Positions 46,987-55,555 of a stretch of 64,000 nucleotides of DNA are shown here, piece by piece. Under the pieces are notes generated by a model. That model was not told the origin of the DNA. It worked only from the letters and a program-made list of their open reading frames with translations, and made no database searches. Both the position numbers and the translations under genes were made by a program. How positions within the stretch are numbered: the stretch's first letter is position 1; each line of letters starts with the position of its first letter. Source of the DNA: Chelatococcus sp. (GTDB taxonomy: Bacteria > Pseudomonadota > Alphaproteobacteria > Rhizobiales > Beijerinckiaceae); contig QFQY01000002.1 of assembly GCA_003248805.1 (NCBI GenBank), forward strand, positions 62,001-126,000, in the 5' to 3' direction.

Positions 46987-47943
46987 TCACTTCAGAGTGA
47001 AGGCTGACGGCGCGATCAGGCTCGCCTTGAGATCGATCGCCTTGGCCTTGGGCAGCATGCCGGCCTCGACCATGAACGCCTGGTCCTCGGTGAGATTGGC
47101 CACGTCCGCCTCGGTCATCGCCGGGGTGAAGTCGTAGAGCGGCATTTGCGCCCGGGCATCCTCGACGGAGATCTTCTGCTCCTTGGCCGCGATGGCCAGC
47201 GCCTCCTCGGGGTTCTTCGCCATGAAATCGAGCGCCTTGCGGTGGGCCGCGAAATAGGCGGCGACGAGGTCGGGATGCTGCTCGACGAAGGCCGTGCGCG
47301 CGCCGATCACCGTCGTCGGCTTGATCAGCCCCTCGCCGCTGGCCAGCGCCTTGCCTCCGGCCTTTTCGACGAGGGTGACGTTGGCGCCCGCGAGCGTCGC
47401 CACATCGACCTGCCCGGCGAGCAGCGCCGCGCGCGCCGCCGGCAGGTCCATGTTGATGTACTCGACATCGTTCAGCGTCAGCTTCTGCGAAGCCAGCGCC
47501 GCGACCAGGAGCTGGTTCAGCACCGTTCCCTTGGGCCCCGCGATCTTCTTGCCCTTGAGGTCGGCGAGCTTCGCCGGCCCGTCGGCCCGCGTCATCAGGA
47601 AATAGGCCTTGGGCGAACGCGCATAGGCCGCGACGACCTTGAGATCGACGCCGTTCGCGCGGGCGAGGATGGCCGAGGTGCCGCCGAGCACGCTGGCGAT
47701 GTCGATCTCGCCGGCCGCGATCGCCTGCGTCTGCTGCGCGCCGGAGGTGATCTCCGGGTTCTCGACCTTGATGCCGAACGGAGCGAAGGCCTCGTCGAGG
47801 AAGCCCTTCTCGCGCATCACGATCGAGGGCACGTTGAAGGGCGCGGTGACATAGGTGATGCGCACGGTCTTGGGGTTGTCGGCCGCGGCCGCCGGTCCGG
47901 CGAGCAGCGACAACGCGAGGCCGAGCGATGCGAAGAGCTTCAT
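46987..47943 (-). CDS. ABC transporter binding protein, SsuA/TauA (NMT1) type
   Basis: This 318-residue protein has a signal peptide (FASLGLALSLLAGPAAAA) and the NMT1/SsuA-like fold (VRITYVTAPFNVPSIVMREKGFLDEAF, GLKVENPEI-type strand, LKGKKIAGPKGTVLNQLLVAAL). It probably binds an organosulfonate, nitrile-like or pyrimidine-related compound; the ligand cannot be read. It lies 2 bp after the ATPase gene. Confidence 0.9.
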   Translation of the reverse strand: MKLFASLGLALSLLAGPAAAADNPKTVRITYVTAPFNVPSIVMREKGFLDEAFAPFGIKVENPEITSGAQQTQAIAAGEIDIASVLGGTSAILARANGVDLKVVAAYARSPKAYFLMTRADGPAKLADLKGKKIAGPKGTVLNQLLVAALASQKLTLNDVEYINMDLPAARAALLAGQVDVATLAGANVTLVEKAGGKALASGEGLIKPTTVIGARTAFVEQHPDLVAAYFAAHRKALDFMAKNPEEALAIAAKEQKISVEDARAQMPLYDFTPAMTEADVANLTEDQAFMVEAGMLPKAKAIDLKASLIAPSAFTLK

Positions 47944-47945
47944 GA

Positions 47946-48704
47946 TCAGGACTCCAGTTTGGCAAAGGCGGCGGAGGCCGGGGCCGGCGCGCCGATGAGA
48001 TTGGCGAGGATGCGCCGGCGATGGCCGTTGACCTCGGGATCGGTCGGATCACGCGGATAGGACAGCGCGACGGCCTCGTTGCCGACGACGCGGCCGCCTT
48101 CGAGCTCGAGCACATGCTCGCCGAGCAGCACCGCCTCCTCGACGTCGTGGGTGACGAAGACGATGGTCGGGCGACGCGCCTGCCAGATCGCGACGAGCTC
48201 GTTCTGCATCGTCCGGCGCGTGAAAGCGTCGAGCGCGGCGAAGGGCTCGTCCAGCAGCAGGAGTTCCGGTTCCAGAACCAGCGCGCGGGCGATCGCGACG
48301 CGCTGCGCCATGCCGCCGGACAATTGCGCCGGCATGGCATCCGCGAAGGCCGCCAGGCCGACCGTCTCCAGCGCCGCCCGGCAGCGTTGCTCGATCAGCT
48401 CCGGTTCCAGCCGTCGGCGCAGGCCGAAGGCGACATTGCCGAACACGTCGAGCCACGGCATCAGCCGTGCCTCCTGGAAGACGACGCCGGTGCGCGGCGC
48501 GCGACCGTCCGGCCGCCTGATCTGCCCCTCGCTCGGGGGCTCGAGCCCCGCGAGGAGGCGCAGCAGGGTCGTCTTGCCGCAGCCGCTGCGGCCCACCACG
48601 GTGGTGAACGAGCCCTTCGGGAAGCTCAGGCTGACATCGACGACCGCCGCGACCTCGCGGCCGCCGGCCCGATAGCGCTTGCCGAGACCGCGGGCCTCAA
48701 GCAC
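47946..48704 (-). CDS. ABC transporter ATP-binding protein, SsuB/TauB type
   Basis: This 252-residue ATPase has Walker A GRSGCGKTT, signature LSGGMAQRVAIARAL, Walker B LLLLDEPFAALD and H-loop VTHDVEEAVLL. The GTG at 48704 overlaps the permease stop by 8 bp and has GGAG upstream. An ATG at 48728 would extend it by eight residues into the permease gene. Confidence 0.9.
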   Translation of the reverse strand: MLEARGLGKRYRAGGREVAAVVDVSLSFPKGSFTTVVGRSGCGKTTLLRLLAGLEPPSEGQIRRPDGRAPRTGVVFQEARLMPWLDVFGNVAFGLRRRLEPELIEQRCRAALETVGLAAFADAMPAQLSGGMAQRVAIARALVLEPELLLLDEPFAALDAFTRRTMQNELVAIWQARRPTIVFVTHDVEEAVLLGEHVLELEGGRVVGNEAVALSYPRDPTDPEVNGHRRRILANLIGAPAPASAAFAKLES

Positions 48705-49461
48705 GGGCCATCTCCAGATCGCCCGCAAGCCAGGGCGCCTTGCGCCGGATCAGCGCCCGCAAGGCATGGTCGCTCGCCAGCCCGAGCACGCCGATGACGA
48801 GGATGCCGGCGAGAACGATGTCGGTGCGCGCGAGGTTCTCGGCATCGACGATCATGTAGCCGAGCCCCGCCGAGGACGCGATCAGCTCGGCCCCCACAAG
48901 CGCGCGCCAGCTGTAGCCGAGCCCGATGCGCAGCCCGACGACGATGGCCGGCAGCGCCGAGGGCAGGACGATCCGCAGCATCGTCTCCAGACGATCGAAA
49001 CCGCAGACCGTGCCGACGTCGATCAGCTTGCGGTCGACCGCCGCGATGCCGCCGCGCATGCCCAGGAAGATCGGGAAGAAGCAGGAGAGGACGATGATGC
49101 CGATCTTCTGCGCCTCCCCGATGCCGAGCCACAGGATCAGCAGCGGCATCATCGCGAGCGGCGGAATCTGGCGCAGGAACTCGAGCAGCGGCTCGACCAC
49201 CCGCCGGACCCCGCCGCTCAGGCTGAACAGCACGGCACAGGGCACGGCGATGGCGATGGCCAGCACATAGCCGAGGCCCACACGCTGAAGGCTGATCAGG
49301 GCGTGTTTCGCGAGCACGCCGGACGATCCGAGATCGACCAGCGCATCCAGGACGGTGCCCGGCGAGGGCAGGAGGAAGGCGTTCACCCAGCCGAGACGGC
49401 TCACCAGCCACCAGAGCCCGGCTGCGACGAGAAAGACAGCCAGTGCCTGAAAGCGATGCAT
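48697..49461 (-). CDS. ABC transporter permease, SsuC/TauC type
   Basis: This 254-residue permease has six membrane segments, an SsuC-like N-terminal LAVFLVAAGLWWLVSRLGWVNAFLLPSPGTVL and the EAA-type loop DVGTVCGFDRLETMLRIVLPSALPAI. It is the first gene of the importer/LLM operon. The gap upstream (49462-49610) is AT-rich and probably contains the promoter. Confidence 0.9.
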   Translation of the reverse strand: MHRFQALAVFLVAAGLWWLVSRLGWVNAFLLPSPGTVLDALVDLGSSGVLAKHALISLQRVGLGYVLAIAIAVPCAVLFSLSGGVRRVVEPLLEFLRQIPPLAMMPLLILWLGIGEAQKIGIIVLSCFFPIFLGMRGGIAAVDRKLIDVGTVCGFDRLETMLRIVLPSALPAIVVGLRIGLGYSWRALVGAELIASSAGLGYMIVDAENLARTDIVLAGILVIGVLGLASDHALRALIRRKAPWLAGDLEMARA

Positions 49462-49610
49462 GCGGAACGTTCACAGCCGAAGATGAAGCGTGCTGTAAAC
49501 TTCCGCCGCCAAATAACAAGAGGGGTGTATTTCTATTATAATTATTCTAATTTAAACGAATAGCCTGACGCGCGGAACGACGTCTGACACTAAGGCGCGG
49601 GACGACCGTA

Positions 49611-50891
49611 TCAACGCTTCTGGCCGAGCGCCTCGACGGGGGCGGCGAGGACCGCTCCGGCGGATTCCCCCGCGCTCTGGAGCGCCCGTCCGGCCTCCTC
49701 GGCATTATCCTGCAGGTTGCGGCGCGTATGCGGATCGATCACCGCGACGGGCGCGGCGATGGCGAGCCCGGCCGCCGTGCCCACAGCTGAAGCCGCGCCG
49801 GCCGTCACCTGGATGATGCGGTCGCCGACGCCGATGCGCGAGTCGGTGATCGGCTGGCCTTCGACGAGCCGGGTTCCGATCAGCTTCACCACCTCGGGAC
49901 TCTCGGCGAATTTGCCGTGGTTGAGTCGGTCGCCGCTGCGCAGCTTGGTCAGGTTCAGCACCGTGATGCCGGCGGCGGCGAGCTGCCGCTCATAGGGCTC
50001 GACTTCGGGATCGATCGCTCCGAGCCGCGACGTGCTGCCCCAGATGCGGCGCGAGAACGCCAACGCCCGGTCGTCCTGCGAGGTGAACAGCGTGAAGCGG
50101 GGACGCCGCCCCTCCATGTCCATGATCTGGCTGCGAAACACGTCGACGTCGACATCGGGCGCGGCGAGCATGACATTGGCGATCTTGGGGGGAATCGAGC
50201 CGTTCCGGATCGACATCTGGCGCAGCGCTTCCAGCGTCACCCAATTCCCCATCGAATGGGCCAGCACCGAGATTTCGCCGACGGCGGGGTCCCGGGCCAG
50301 AGCCTGGAAGAGGTTCTCGAGCGCGGTGCGGGAATAGTTGTTGCTCTCGCGGTCGTAGCCATAGGCGAAGATCGATCCCCGGGACGGCCAGGTGAACAGC
50401 ACCGGCACGACATCGGCGCGGGAATCGTGAACGATCTGCGCGAAGCGGTAGACCGCATCCTCGAAGCGGTTGTTGAAGCCGTGGACGAAGACCATGACGC
50501 GGCGCTTGGGGACCTTGGCGACCGCGCGATGAAGCCGCGCGAGCCCCGCCGTCCGGTCGATCCGATCGACCTTGAGCGTGACGAAATCGGTCTCCGGATT
50601 GCCCGGCAGGCGGCTCGGCCACTGCACCTCGCCGATCGTGCGCGACGCGTCGGGAGGCAGCGAGACGGTGATCTCCGCGAAGGCGGGCGCGCCGCGCTCT
50701 CCGGAAAACAGGATGCCGGCGTCCTCGTCGACCGCCCGCGTCGTCGCCACCAGCATGGTGACCTTGCTCGTGCCGGGCGCAGCGGCGGCCACGGGCAGCA
50801 TCACGCCGCGAACATCGCCGCCGCAACCGGACAGCACGAACGCCAGCATGAGCACCGGCCAAAGCAAGCGCGTACCCCCGGCAACTGACAC
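49611..50891 (-). CDS. Lipoprotein alpha/beta hydrolase (DUF900 family)
   Basis: This 426-residue protein starts at GTG. The signal ends in a lipobox (FVLSGC), so it should be a membrane-anchored lipoprotein. The hydrolase core has MVFVHGFNNRFEDAVYRFAQ and the nucleophile motif AHSMGN, both typical of DUF900 esterase/lipase-like proteins. GGAG lies 7 bp upstream of the GTG; the frame is open back to 50954. The C-terminal 70 residues are alanine-rich and contain a hydrophobic stretch (GAASAVGTAAGLAIAAPVAVI) that may insert in a membrane. The substrate is unknown. Confidence 0.87.
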   Translation of the reverse strand: MSVAGGTRLLWPVLMLAFVLSGCGGDVRGVMLPVAAAAPGTSKVTMLVATTRAVDEDAGILFSGERGAPAFAEITVSLPPDASRTIGEVQWPSRLPGNPETDFVTLKVDRIDRTAGLARLHRAVAKVPKRRVMVFVHGFNNRFEDAVYRFAQIVHDSRADVVPVLFTWPSRGSIFAYGYDRESNNYSRTALENLFQALARDPAVGEISVLAHSMGNWVTLEALRQMSIRNGSIPPKIANVMLAAPDVDVDVFRSQIMDMEGRRPRFTLFTSQDDRALAFSRRIWGSTSRLGAIDPEVEPYERQLAAAGITVLNLTKLRSGDRLNHGKFAESPEVVKLIGTRLVEGQPITDSRIGVGDRIIQVTAGAASAVGTAAGLAIAAPVAVIDPHTRRNLQDNAEEAGRALQSAGESAGAVLAAPVEALGQKR

Positions 50892-50985
50892 GACGCATCT
50901 CCGACAAGACCGCCGGTTCCAGGGCGGCGCTCCCGACAAGGAGCCGATTTTCACCCGCCCTGCAACCCTTTGCCGGCGCGTGGTC

Positions 50986-51429
50986 CTACTTGAACCCGAT
51001 CAGCACGCCATCCGCGCCGAGGGAAAGCTGCAGGCCCTGACGGCGCGTCACCAGCCGCAACGTCACGCCCTTGGCGTTGCGCAGCCAGAACGTGCCCTTG
51101 CCTTCGTCTCCCAGCGCCCAACCCTCGCGGAGCTGGACATAGGCGCCGGCGAAGTCATCGCGGCGGTTGAGGCCATAGACGCTGCCCGTCGCGGTCAGGC
51201 GCGAGGCGCCGATGCCGCCGAAGCCGAGCCCGCCGATGGTGATGCCGTAGGATTTCCCACGGAAGGTGAGCGTGCCGCCGCCGATCTGCCCCGAGCCGAT
51301 GAAGGCGATCTGGATCTGCCGGAAGCGGACGCTGCCCGTCGGCGGACCGAGAGAGCTCTGCTGCGCGGCAGCGGGCGCGACGAACAGGAACAGGGCCAAC
51401 GCGGCCAGGGCGGATCTCAGGAGAGACAT
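50986..51429 (-). CDS. Exported glycine-rich hypothetical protein
   Basis: This 147-residue protein has a signal peptide (ALAALALFLFVAPAAAQ). The mature part is glycine-rich and beta-stranded (GSGQIGGGTLTFRGKSYGITIGGLGFGGIGASRLTATG), so it may be an envelope beta-sheet protein. I do not recognise a family with confidence. The ATG at 51429 has an AAGG-type site at a normal distance; an in-frame ATG at 51438 is possible. Confidence 0.75.
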   Translation of the reverse strand: MSLLRSALAALALFLFVAPAAAQQSSLGPPTGSVRFRQIQIAFIGSGQIGGGTLTFRGKSYGITIGGLGFGGIGASRLTATGSVYGLNRRDDFAGAYVQLREGWALGDEGKGTFWLRNAKGVTLRLVTRRQGLQLSLGADGVLIGFK

Positions 51430-51461
51430 GGCTCGCATCCTTTCTCGGGTGGAGGACGACG

Positions 51462-52499
51462 CTATCGCAGCGGCGGCGCGTAGAGAACGCCGCCCATGCT
51501 CCACAGCTGGTTGAGCCCGCGCGGGATCGAAAGCTTCGAACGCACGCCGAGATTGCGCTCGTAGATCTCGGCATAATTGCCGGTGGCGCGCACGGCCTTG
51601 ACCGCCCAGTCGTCGTCCAGCCCGAGGGAGCGGCCGAAGCCGCCTTCGGCGCCGGTGAAGCGGCGCACATCCGGCTTGGCCGACTTCAGCGCCTGGTCGA
51701 GCGTATCGGTGGCGATGCCGAGTTCCTCGGCGTTGATCAGCGCGAAGTTCACCCATTTGACCACGGTGAACCAGGGAAAGTCGTCGCTGCGCACCACGGG
51801 CCCGAGCGGTTCCTTCGAGATCACGTCGGGCAGGACGATCGCGTCGGCGGGACGGGTCAGGCGCAGCCGTTCCCCGTGAAGCGCGGACTGGTCGCGGGTC
51901 AGCACGTCGCACTGGCCGGACTGAAACGCCGCGAGAGCCTCCGCCGCGCTCGGAAAGGCCTTCTCTTCATAGGTCATCGAGTTCGCCGTGAAGAAATCGG
52001 CGAGGTTCAGCTGTGTGGTCGTACCGGCCTCGACACAGATCTTCGCCTTGTCGAGGCTGAGCGCGCCGTCGACGCCGAGCGAGCGCTTGGCGAGGAAGCC
52101 CTGGCCGTCGTGATAGGTGATGCCGGCGAAGGCCACGCCGAGCTGCGTCTCGCGGGAGAGCGTCCAGGTCGAATTGCGCGAGAGCAGGTCGACCGTCCCC
52201 GCCTTCAGCGCCTCGAAGCGCTGCGTCGCGGAGAGCGGCTTGAAATCGACCTTCTTCGGATCGCCGAGCACGGCGGCGGCGACGGCCCGGCAGAAGTCGA
52301 CGTCGAAGCCCGACCAGTTGCCCTGGGCGTCCTTCTCGGAAAAGCCCCCGAGCCCCTCGCTGACGCCGCACAGAAGCGTGCCCCGTTGCTTCACCGTCTC
52401 CAGCGTGCCCGCCAGCGCGGCCGTGCCGCAGAAGGCCGTCAGGGCCAGCGCGGCGGCCAAGGCGCCCAGGCGACGCCGTTTCGTCACGGTCTCGAACAT
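51462..52499 (-). CDS. Amino-acid ABC transporter binding protein (AapJ-like), orphan
   Basis: This 345-residue protein has a signal peptide (GALAAALALTAFCGTAALA) and the family-3 solute-binding fold (RGTLLCGVSEGLGGFSEKDAQGNWSGFDVDFCRAVAAAVL, RNSTWTLSRETQLGVAFAGITYHDGQGFL), matching general L-amino-acid binding proteins. No permease or ATPase gene lies near it, so it either works with a remote transporter or is a diverged paralogue. Confidence 0.9.
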   Translation of the reverse strand: MFETVTKRRRLGALAAALALTAFCGTAALAGTLETVKQRGTLLCGVSEGLGGFSEKDAQGNWSGFDVDFCRAVAAAVLGDPKKVDFKPLSATQRFEALKAGTVDLLSRNSTWTLSRETQLGVAFAGITYHDGQGFLAKRSLGVDGALSLDKAKICVEAGTTTQLNLADFFTANSMTYEEKAFPSAAEALAAFQSGQCDVLTRDQSALHGERLRLTRPADAIVLPDVISKEPLGPVVRSDDFPWFTVVKWVNFALINAEELGIATDTLDQALKSAKPDVRRFTGAEGGFGRSLGLDDDWAVKAVRATGNYAEIYERNLGVRSKLSIPRGLNQLWSMGGVLYAPPLR

Positions 52500-52549
52500 G
52501 TGTTCTTTCCTCCCGGAGACAGGGCTGGCCGGAAACATCGACGGCGCGA

Positions 52550-53227
52550 TCAGAGGCTGGCCTGGTGGCGCACGATGACCTTGGTGCCGACCGGCACGCG
52601 CTCGTAAAGATCGACGATGTCGCCATTGGCGAGACGGAAGCAGCCCGAAGAGATCGCCTCTCCGATGGTCTCGGGCTGGTTGGTGCCGTGGACACGGAAG
52701 ACGGTCGAGCCGAGATACAGGGCACGCGCCCCCATCGGATTGCCCGGCCCGCCGGCCATGAAGCGTGGCAGATAGGGCTGGCGCTGCAGCATCTCCGGCG
52801 GCGGCCGCCAGTCCGGCCACTCCGACTTGCGGCTGACCTTGACCTGCCCGGACCACTGGAAGCCCTCGCGGCCGACCCCGATGCCGTAGCGCAGCGCCCG
52901 GTTGTTGCCCTGAACCACGTAGAGGAAGCGCTCGGCGCTGTGGATGACCACCGTGCCGGGCGCCTCGCTCGAACGGAACAACACCATCTGCCGCGCGAAC
53001 GGCCCCTCGGTGATGCTGACCTCCTCGGTCGAGACGCGGCCCGGCTCGTCTCCGATGTCCATCGTCTCCTGAATGGACGCCGGAGGCTTCGGCTGCGCCA
53101 GGGCGGCGGTGGACGGACCCGCGCAGATGCTCCCGGCGACCGCGACGCCGATCAGGACGGGGCGGAGCTTGTCGACGACGGGGTTGGCGATCAGAGGCTT
53201 GGCGGGGCTCATGCTGGCAAGGCTCAT
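52550..53227 (-). CDS. L,D-transpeptidase (YkuD family)
   Basis: This 225-residue exported protein has a hydrophobic N-terminal segment and a YkuD catalytic domain. Motifs are VIHSAERFLYVVQGNNRALRYGIGVGREGFQWSG, FRVHGTNQP and ISSGCFRL, where the cysteine is the nucleophile. These enzymes form 3-3 peptidoglycan crosslinks or anchor proteins to the wall. SSGC in place of SHGC is common in alphaproteobacteria. It ends 50 bp upstream of the binding-protein gene. Confidence 0.93.
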   Translation of the reverse strand: MSLASMSPAKPLIANPVVDKLRPVLIGVAVAGSICAGPSTAALAQPKPPASIQETMDIGDEPGRVSTEEVSITEGPFARQMVLFRSSEAPGTVVIHSAERFLYVVQGNNRALRYGIGVGREGFQWSGQVKVSRKSEWPDWRPPPEMLQRQPYLPRFMAGGPGNPMGARALYLGSTVFRVHGTNQPETIGEAISSGCFRLANGDIVDLYERVPVGTKVIVRHQASL

Positions 53228-53243
53228 TCCTGGCGTCTCCCGT

Positions 53244-53756
53244 TCAGCCGCAGCGGACGAAGATGAAGGTGCCGTAGCGGCGGTTCGCGTCGGGATCGAC
53301 GAAGCGCATCACCAGCATCGACTTCGTCGCCGAGAGGATCTCGCGATCCTGCGGGTCGCCGGCCGGCGCCTCGAAGCCGAGATAGGCCTTGCCGCCGGCC
53401 CCTTCCTTCAGCCTGAGCTCGTAGAGCTTCGGATCGTCGGCGACATGCATCATCACCCCGTCGCTCGGCCCCTTGGCGACGACATAGGGCTGGCTGCACT
53501 GCGCTTTGGCCTCGGCCTCGGTGCGCTTGCGATCCTTCTCGGTATGGAAGGACGCGACGCCCCAGCGCCCGATGATGCTGTCGATCCCGATATGGCTCGG
53601 CGCCGAAATCGTCACGGATGCCGGCGTGGCGCTCGGCCCGCTCCCGCCGTCGCTCATGCAGCCGGCGAGCCCGATCGCCAGCGCGAGGACCGCGCCGCCT
53701 CCGGTCGCCTTCGCTGTCCTGCGCCAAGCGACATAACCCGCTTCCCTCGCGGGCAT
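53244..53756 (-). CDS. Hypothetical lipoprotein
   Basis: This 170-residue protein has a lipobox (AIGLAGC) about 30 residues in. The mature region contains IDSIIGRWGVASFHTEKDRKRTEAEAKAQC and ends MRFVDPDANRRYGTFIFVRCG. I recognise no named family. GGAGAAGGGG sits right before the ATG at 53756; the frame is open to 53852 but without a better start. It is 16 bp upstream of the L,D-transpeptidase gene, so an envelope role is plausible. Confidence 0.75.
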   Translation of the reverse strand: MPAREAGYVAWRRTAKATGGGAVLALAIGLAGCMSDGGSGPSATPASVTISAPSHIGIDSIIGRWGVASFHTEKDRKRTEAEAKAQCSQPYVVAKGPSDGVMMHVADDPKLYELRLKEGAGGKAYLGFEAPAGDPQDREILSATKSMLVMRFVDPDANRRYGTFIFVRCG

Positions 53757-54081
53757 CCCCTTCTCCAAGGCATCGTGACCGGCCAAGGCGTCCTCCCCCT
53801 CCTCATGCATCGCATGGGCGATGCTTGGTTGCCGTCTTTCGGCAGTGGCCAAGGCTCCGCGCTCCGCCGCCCGGAGCCGGGCGACTTGACCTTACGGCGG
53901 TTGCGGTCGCTCCGCCATAGCTCCGTTTGACGGAGCCGGGAGAGCGGGGCGTGCCGGGACGCGGCGTGCGATCGGCCGGCTCGCGAGCCATGCCGGGCCG
54001 GCACGTCCTTGACTTGCTTGCGCGAGCCGGGACGTGCTGGCATCGGCCTCGAACCATCGCCGCCAGATCAGGATTTCAGGG
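53757..54081. other. Divergent intergenic region
   Basis: About 325 bp between the lipoprotein gene and the LysR-type gene. It is GC-rich, and no gene or clear promoter is recognised. Confidence 0.35.
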
Positions 54082-55005
54082 TTGGAACGTCTCGATTGCG
54101 ACCGGATGCTCGTGGCCGTGCTGGAGGTCGGCAGCTTCGCCGGCGCCGCCGCGCGCCTGGGCATGAGCTCCAGCCAGGCCTCGAAGCTGGTGTCGCGGCT
54201 CGAGGCGGATCTCGGCGTCCAGCTCATCAAGCGGACCACGCGCGCCCTCGCGCCGACTGAGGTGGGACAGGCCTATTACGAACGGATCAAGGGCCTGCTC
54301 GATGAGTTCGACGCGCTCGACTCCGCGGTCCGCAACGCCTCGGGCGCACCCAGCGGCCGGCTGCGGCTGACCGCGCCCATCTCCTTCGGCACGTCGCAGC
54401 TCGTGCCGATCCTGATGGACTTCGCGAAGGCCTTTCCCGAAATCCAGCTCGACGTCAGCTTCTCGGACCGCGTGGTCAACCTCGTCGACGAGGGCTTCGA
54501 CGCCGCCGTGAGGATCGGCAAGCCGGGCGACAGCAGCCTGGTGGCGCGCAAGCTCTGCGAAATCCGCATCGTCCTCGGGGCCGCGCCGGCCTATCTCGCC
54601 GCCCGCGGCAAGCCCGAGACCCCGGCGGAGCTCGCCGGGCATGACTGCATCATCGACACGAATTTCCGTGATCCCCTGGTCTGGCGCTTCCGCGCCGGCG
54701 CGAAGCGCGAGCCGGTCGCCGTGCCGGTGACGGGGCGGCTGCGTTTTTCCAACGGCGAAGCCTGCGTCGCGGCGGCGGCGGCCGGCTTCGGCATCGCGCG
54801 CGTTCCGAGCTTCACCGCCGGTGATGCGTTCCGCAACCGCGCGGTGGTGCCCCTGCTCCAGGCCTTCGAAAGCGAACCGGACGGTCTCTACGCCCTCTAT
54901 CCCGCCGGGCGCCATCTGGCGCTGAAGGTGCGCGCGCTCGTGGATTTCCTGACGACCTGCTTCCGCGGCGAGCCCGCCTGGGACCAGGGATGGCCGAGAG
55001 ATTAA
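54082..55005 (+). CDS. LysR-family transcriptional regulator
   Basis: This 307-residue protein has a LysR helix-turn-helix (LVAVLEVGSFAGAAARLGMSSSQASKLVSRLEADLGVQLIKRTTRAL) and a two-lobed effector domain. It is of the CrgA/DsdC-like clade, in which many members respond to quinones or aromatics. The TTG at 54082 fits the usual family start (LERLDCDRM); an ATG at 54034 or 54106 is possible. It precedes a DoxX-dioxygenase-hydroquinone-reductase set on the same strand, and a palindrome at its stop may be its operator. Confidence 0.88.
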   Translation: MERLDCDRMLVAVLEVGSFAGAAARLGMSSSQASKLVSRLEADLGVQLIKRTTRALAPTEVGQAYYERIKGLLDEFDALDSAVRNASGAPSGRLRLTAPISFGTSQLVPILMDFAKAFPEIQLDVSFSDRVVNLVDEGFDAAVRIGKPGDSSLVARKLCEIRIVLGAAPAYLAARGKPETPAELAGHDCIIDTNFRDPLVWRFRAGAKREPVAVPVTGRLRFSNGEACVAAAAAGFGIARVPSFTAGDAFRNRAVVPLLQAFESEPDGLYALYPAGRHLALKVRALVDFLTTCFRGEPAWDQGWPRD

Positions 55006-55020
55006 TTCCATTTTGGAATT
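55004..55020. promoter_or_regulatory. Palindrome AATTCCA-N3-TGGAATT, candidate LysR operator
   Basis: Perfect 7-bp arms lie at the end of the lysR gene, about 90 bp before doxX, in a short AT-rich stretch. The position fits control of the doxX-dioxygenase-reductase genes. A terminator is less likely given the short AT-rich arms. Confidence 0.5.
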
Positions 55021-55110
55021 TAATATCGCCAAGCCAGACAGATAATCATCACGTCGGAAATCAGGCAGAGTCGGGATGCGCAACCGCTTCCGCCAAAGGA
55101 CTCGAAGCCC

Positions 55111-55518
55111 ATGATCGACACCCGCACCGCACCCTATGCCGTTCTCGTCCTGCGCCTCACGCTGGGCATCCTCTTCCTCGCCCATGCCGGGCTGAAGGTC
55201 TTCGTCTTCACCCCGGCCGGCACCGCCGGCTTCTTCTCCTCGCTCGGCCTGCCCGGCTGGCTGGCCTATGTGACGATCGCCTGGGAAACCCTCGGCGCCA
55301 TCGCGTTGATCCTCGGCATCTGGCCGCGCCTGGTCGCGCTCGCGCTCGTTCCCGTCCTGCTCGGCGCCATCGTCACCGTCCATGGCCCGGCCGGCTTCTT
55401 CTTCACGAACCCCAAGGGCGGCTGGGAATTCCTCGCGCTCTGGATCGCCGCTCTCGTCGCGCTCGCCCTGACCGGCGACGGCGCCCATGCGCTGAAGCCC
55501 ACGCCTTCGTCGCGCTGA
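55111..55518 (+). CDS. DoxX-family membrane protein
   Basis: This 135-residue protein has four membrane helices (LRLTLGILFLAHAGLKVFVF, LAYVTIAWETLGAIALILGIWP and two more) and matches the DoxX/CatD group. In Bacillus, CatD is paired with the catechol dioxygenase CatE under quinone-responsive control. Here it precedes a comparable dioxygenase by 37 bp. Confidence 0.88.
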   Translation: MIDTRTAPYAVLVLRLTLGILFLAHAGLKVFVFTPAGTAGFFSSLGLPGWLAYVTIAWETLGAIALILGIWPRLVALALVPVLLGAIVTVHGPAGFFFTNPKGGWEFLALWIAALVALALTGDGAHALKPTPSSR

Positions 55519-55555
55519 TCCGGCGCAGAGCCCTTCGGGCATGAGGAACGCCGCC

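Noticed and set aside
52550..53227. SSGC instead of SHGC in the L,D-transpeptidase active site
   Set aside because: This variant is common in alphaproteobacterial YkuD proteins and does not suggest loss of function.
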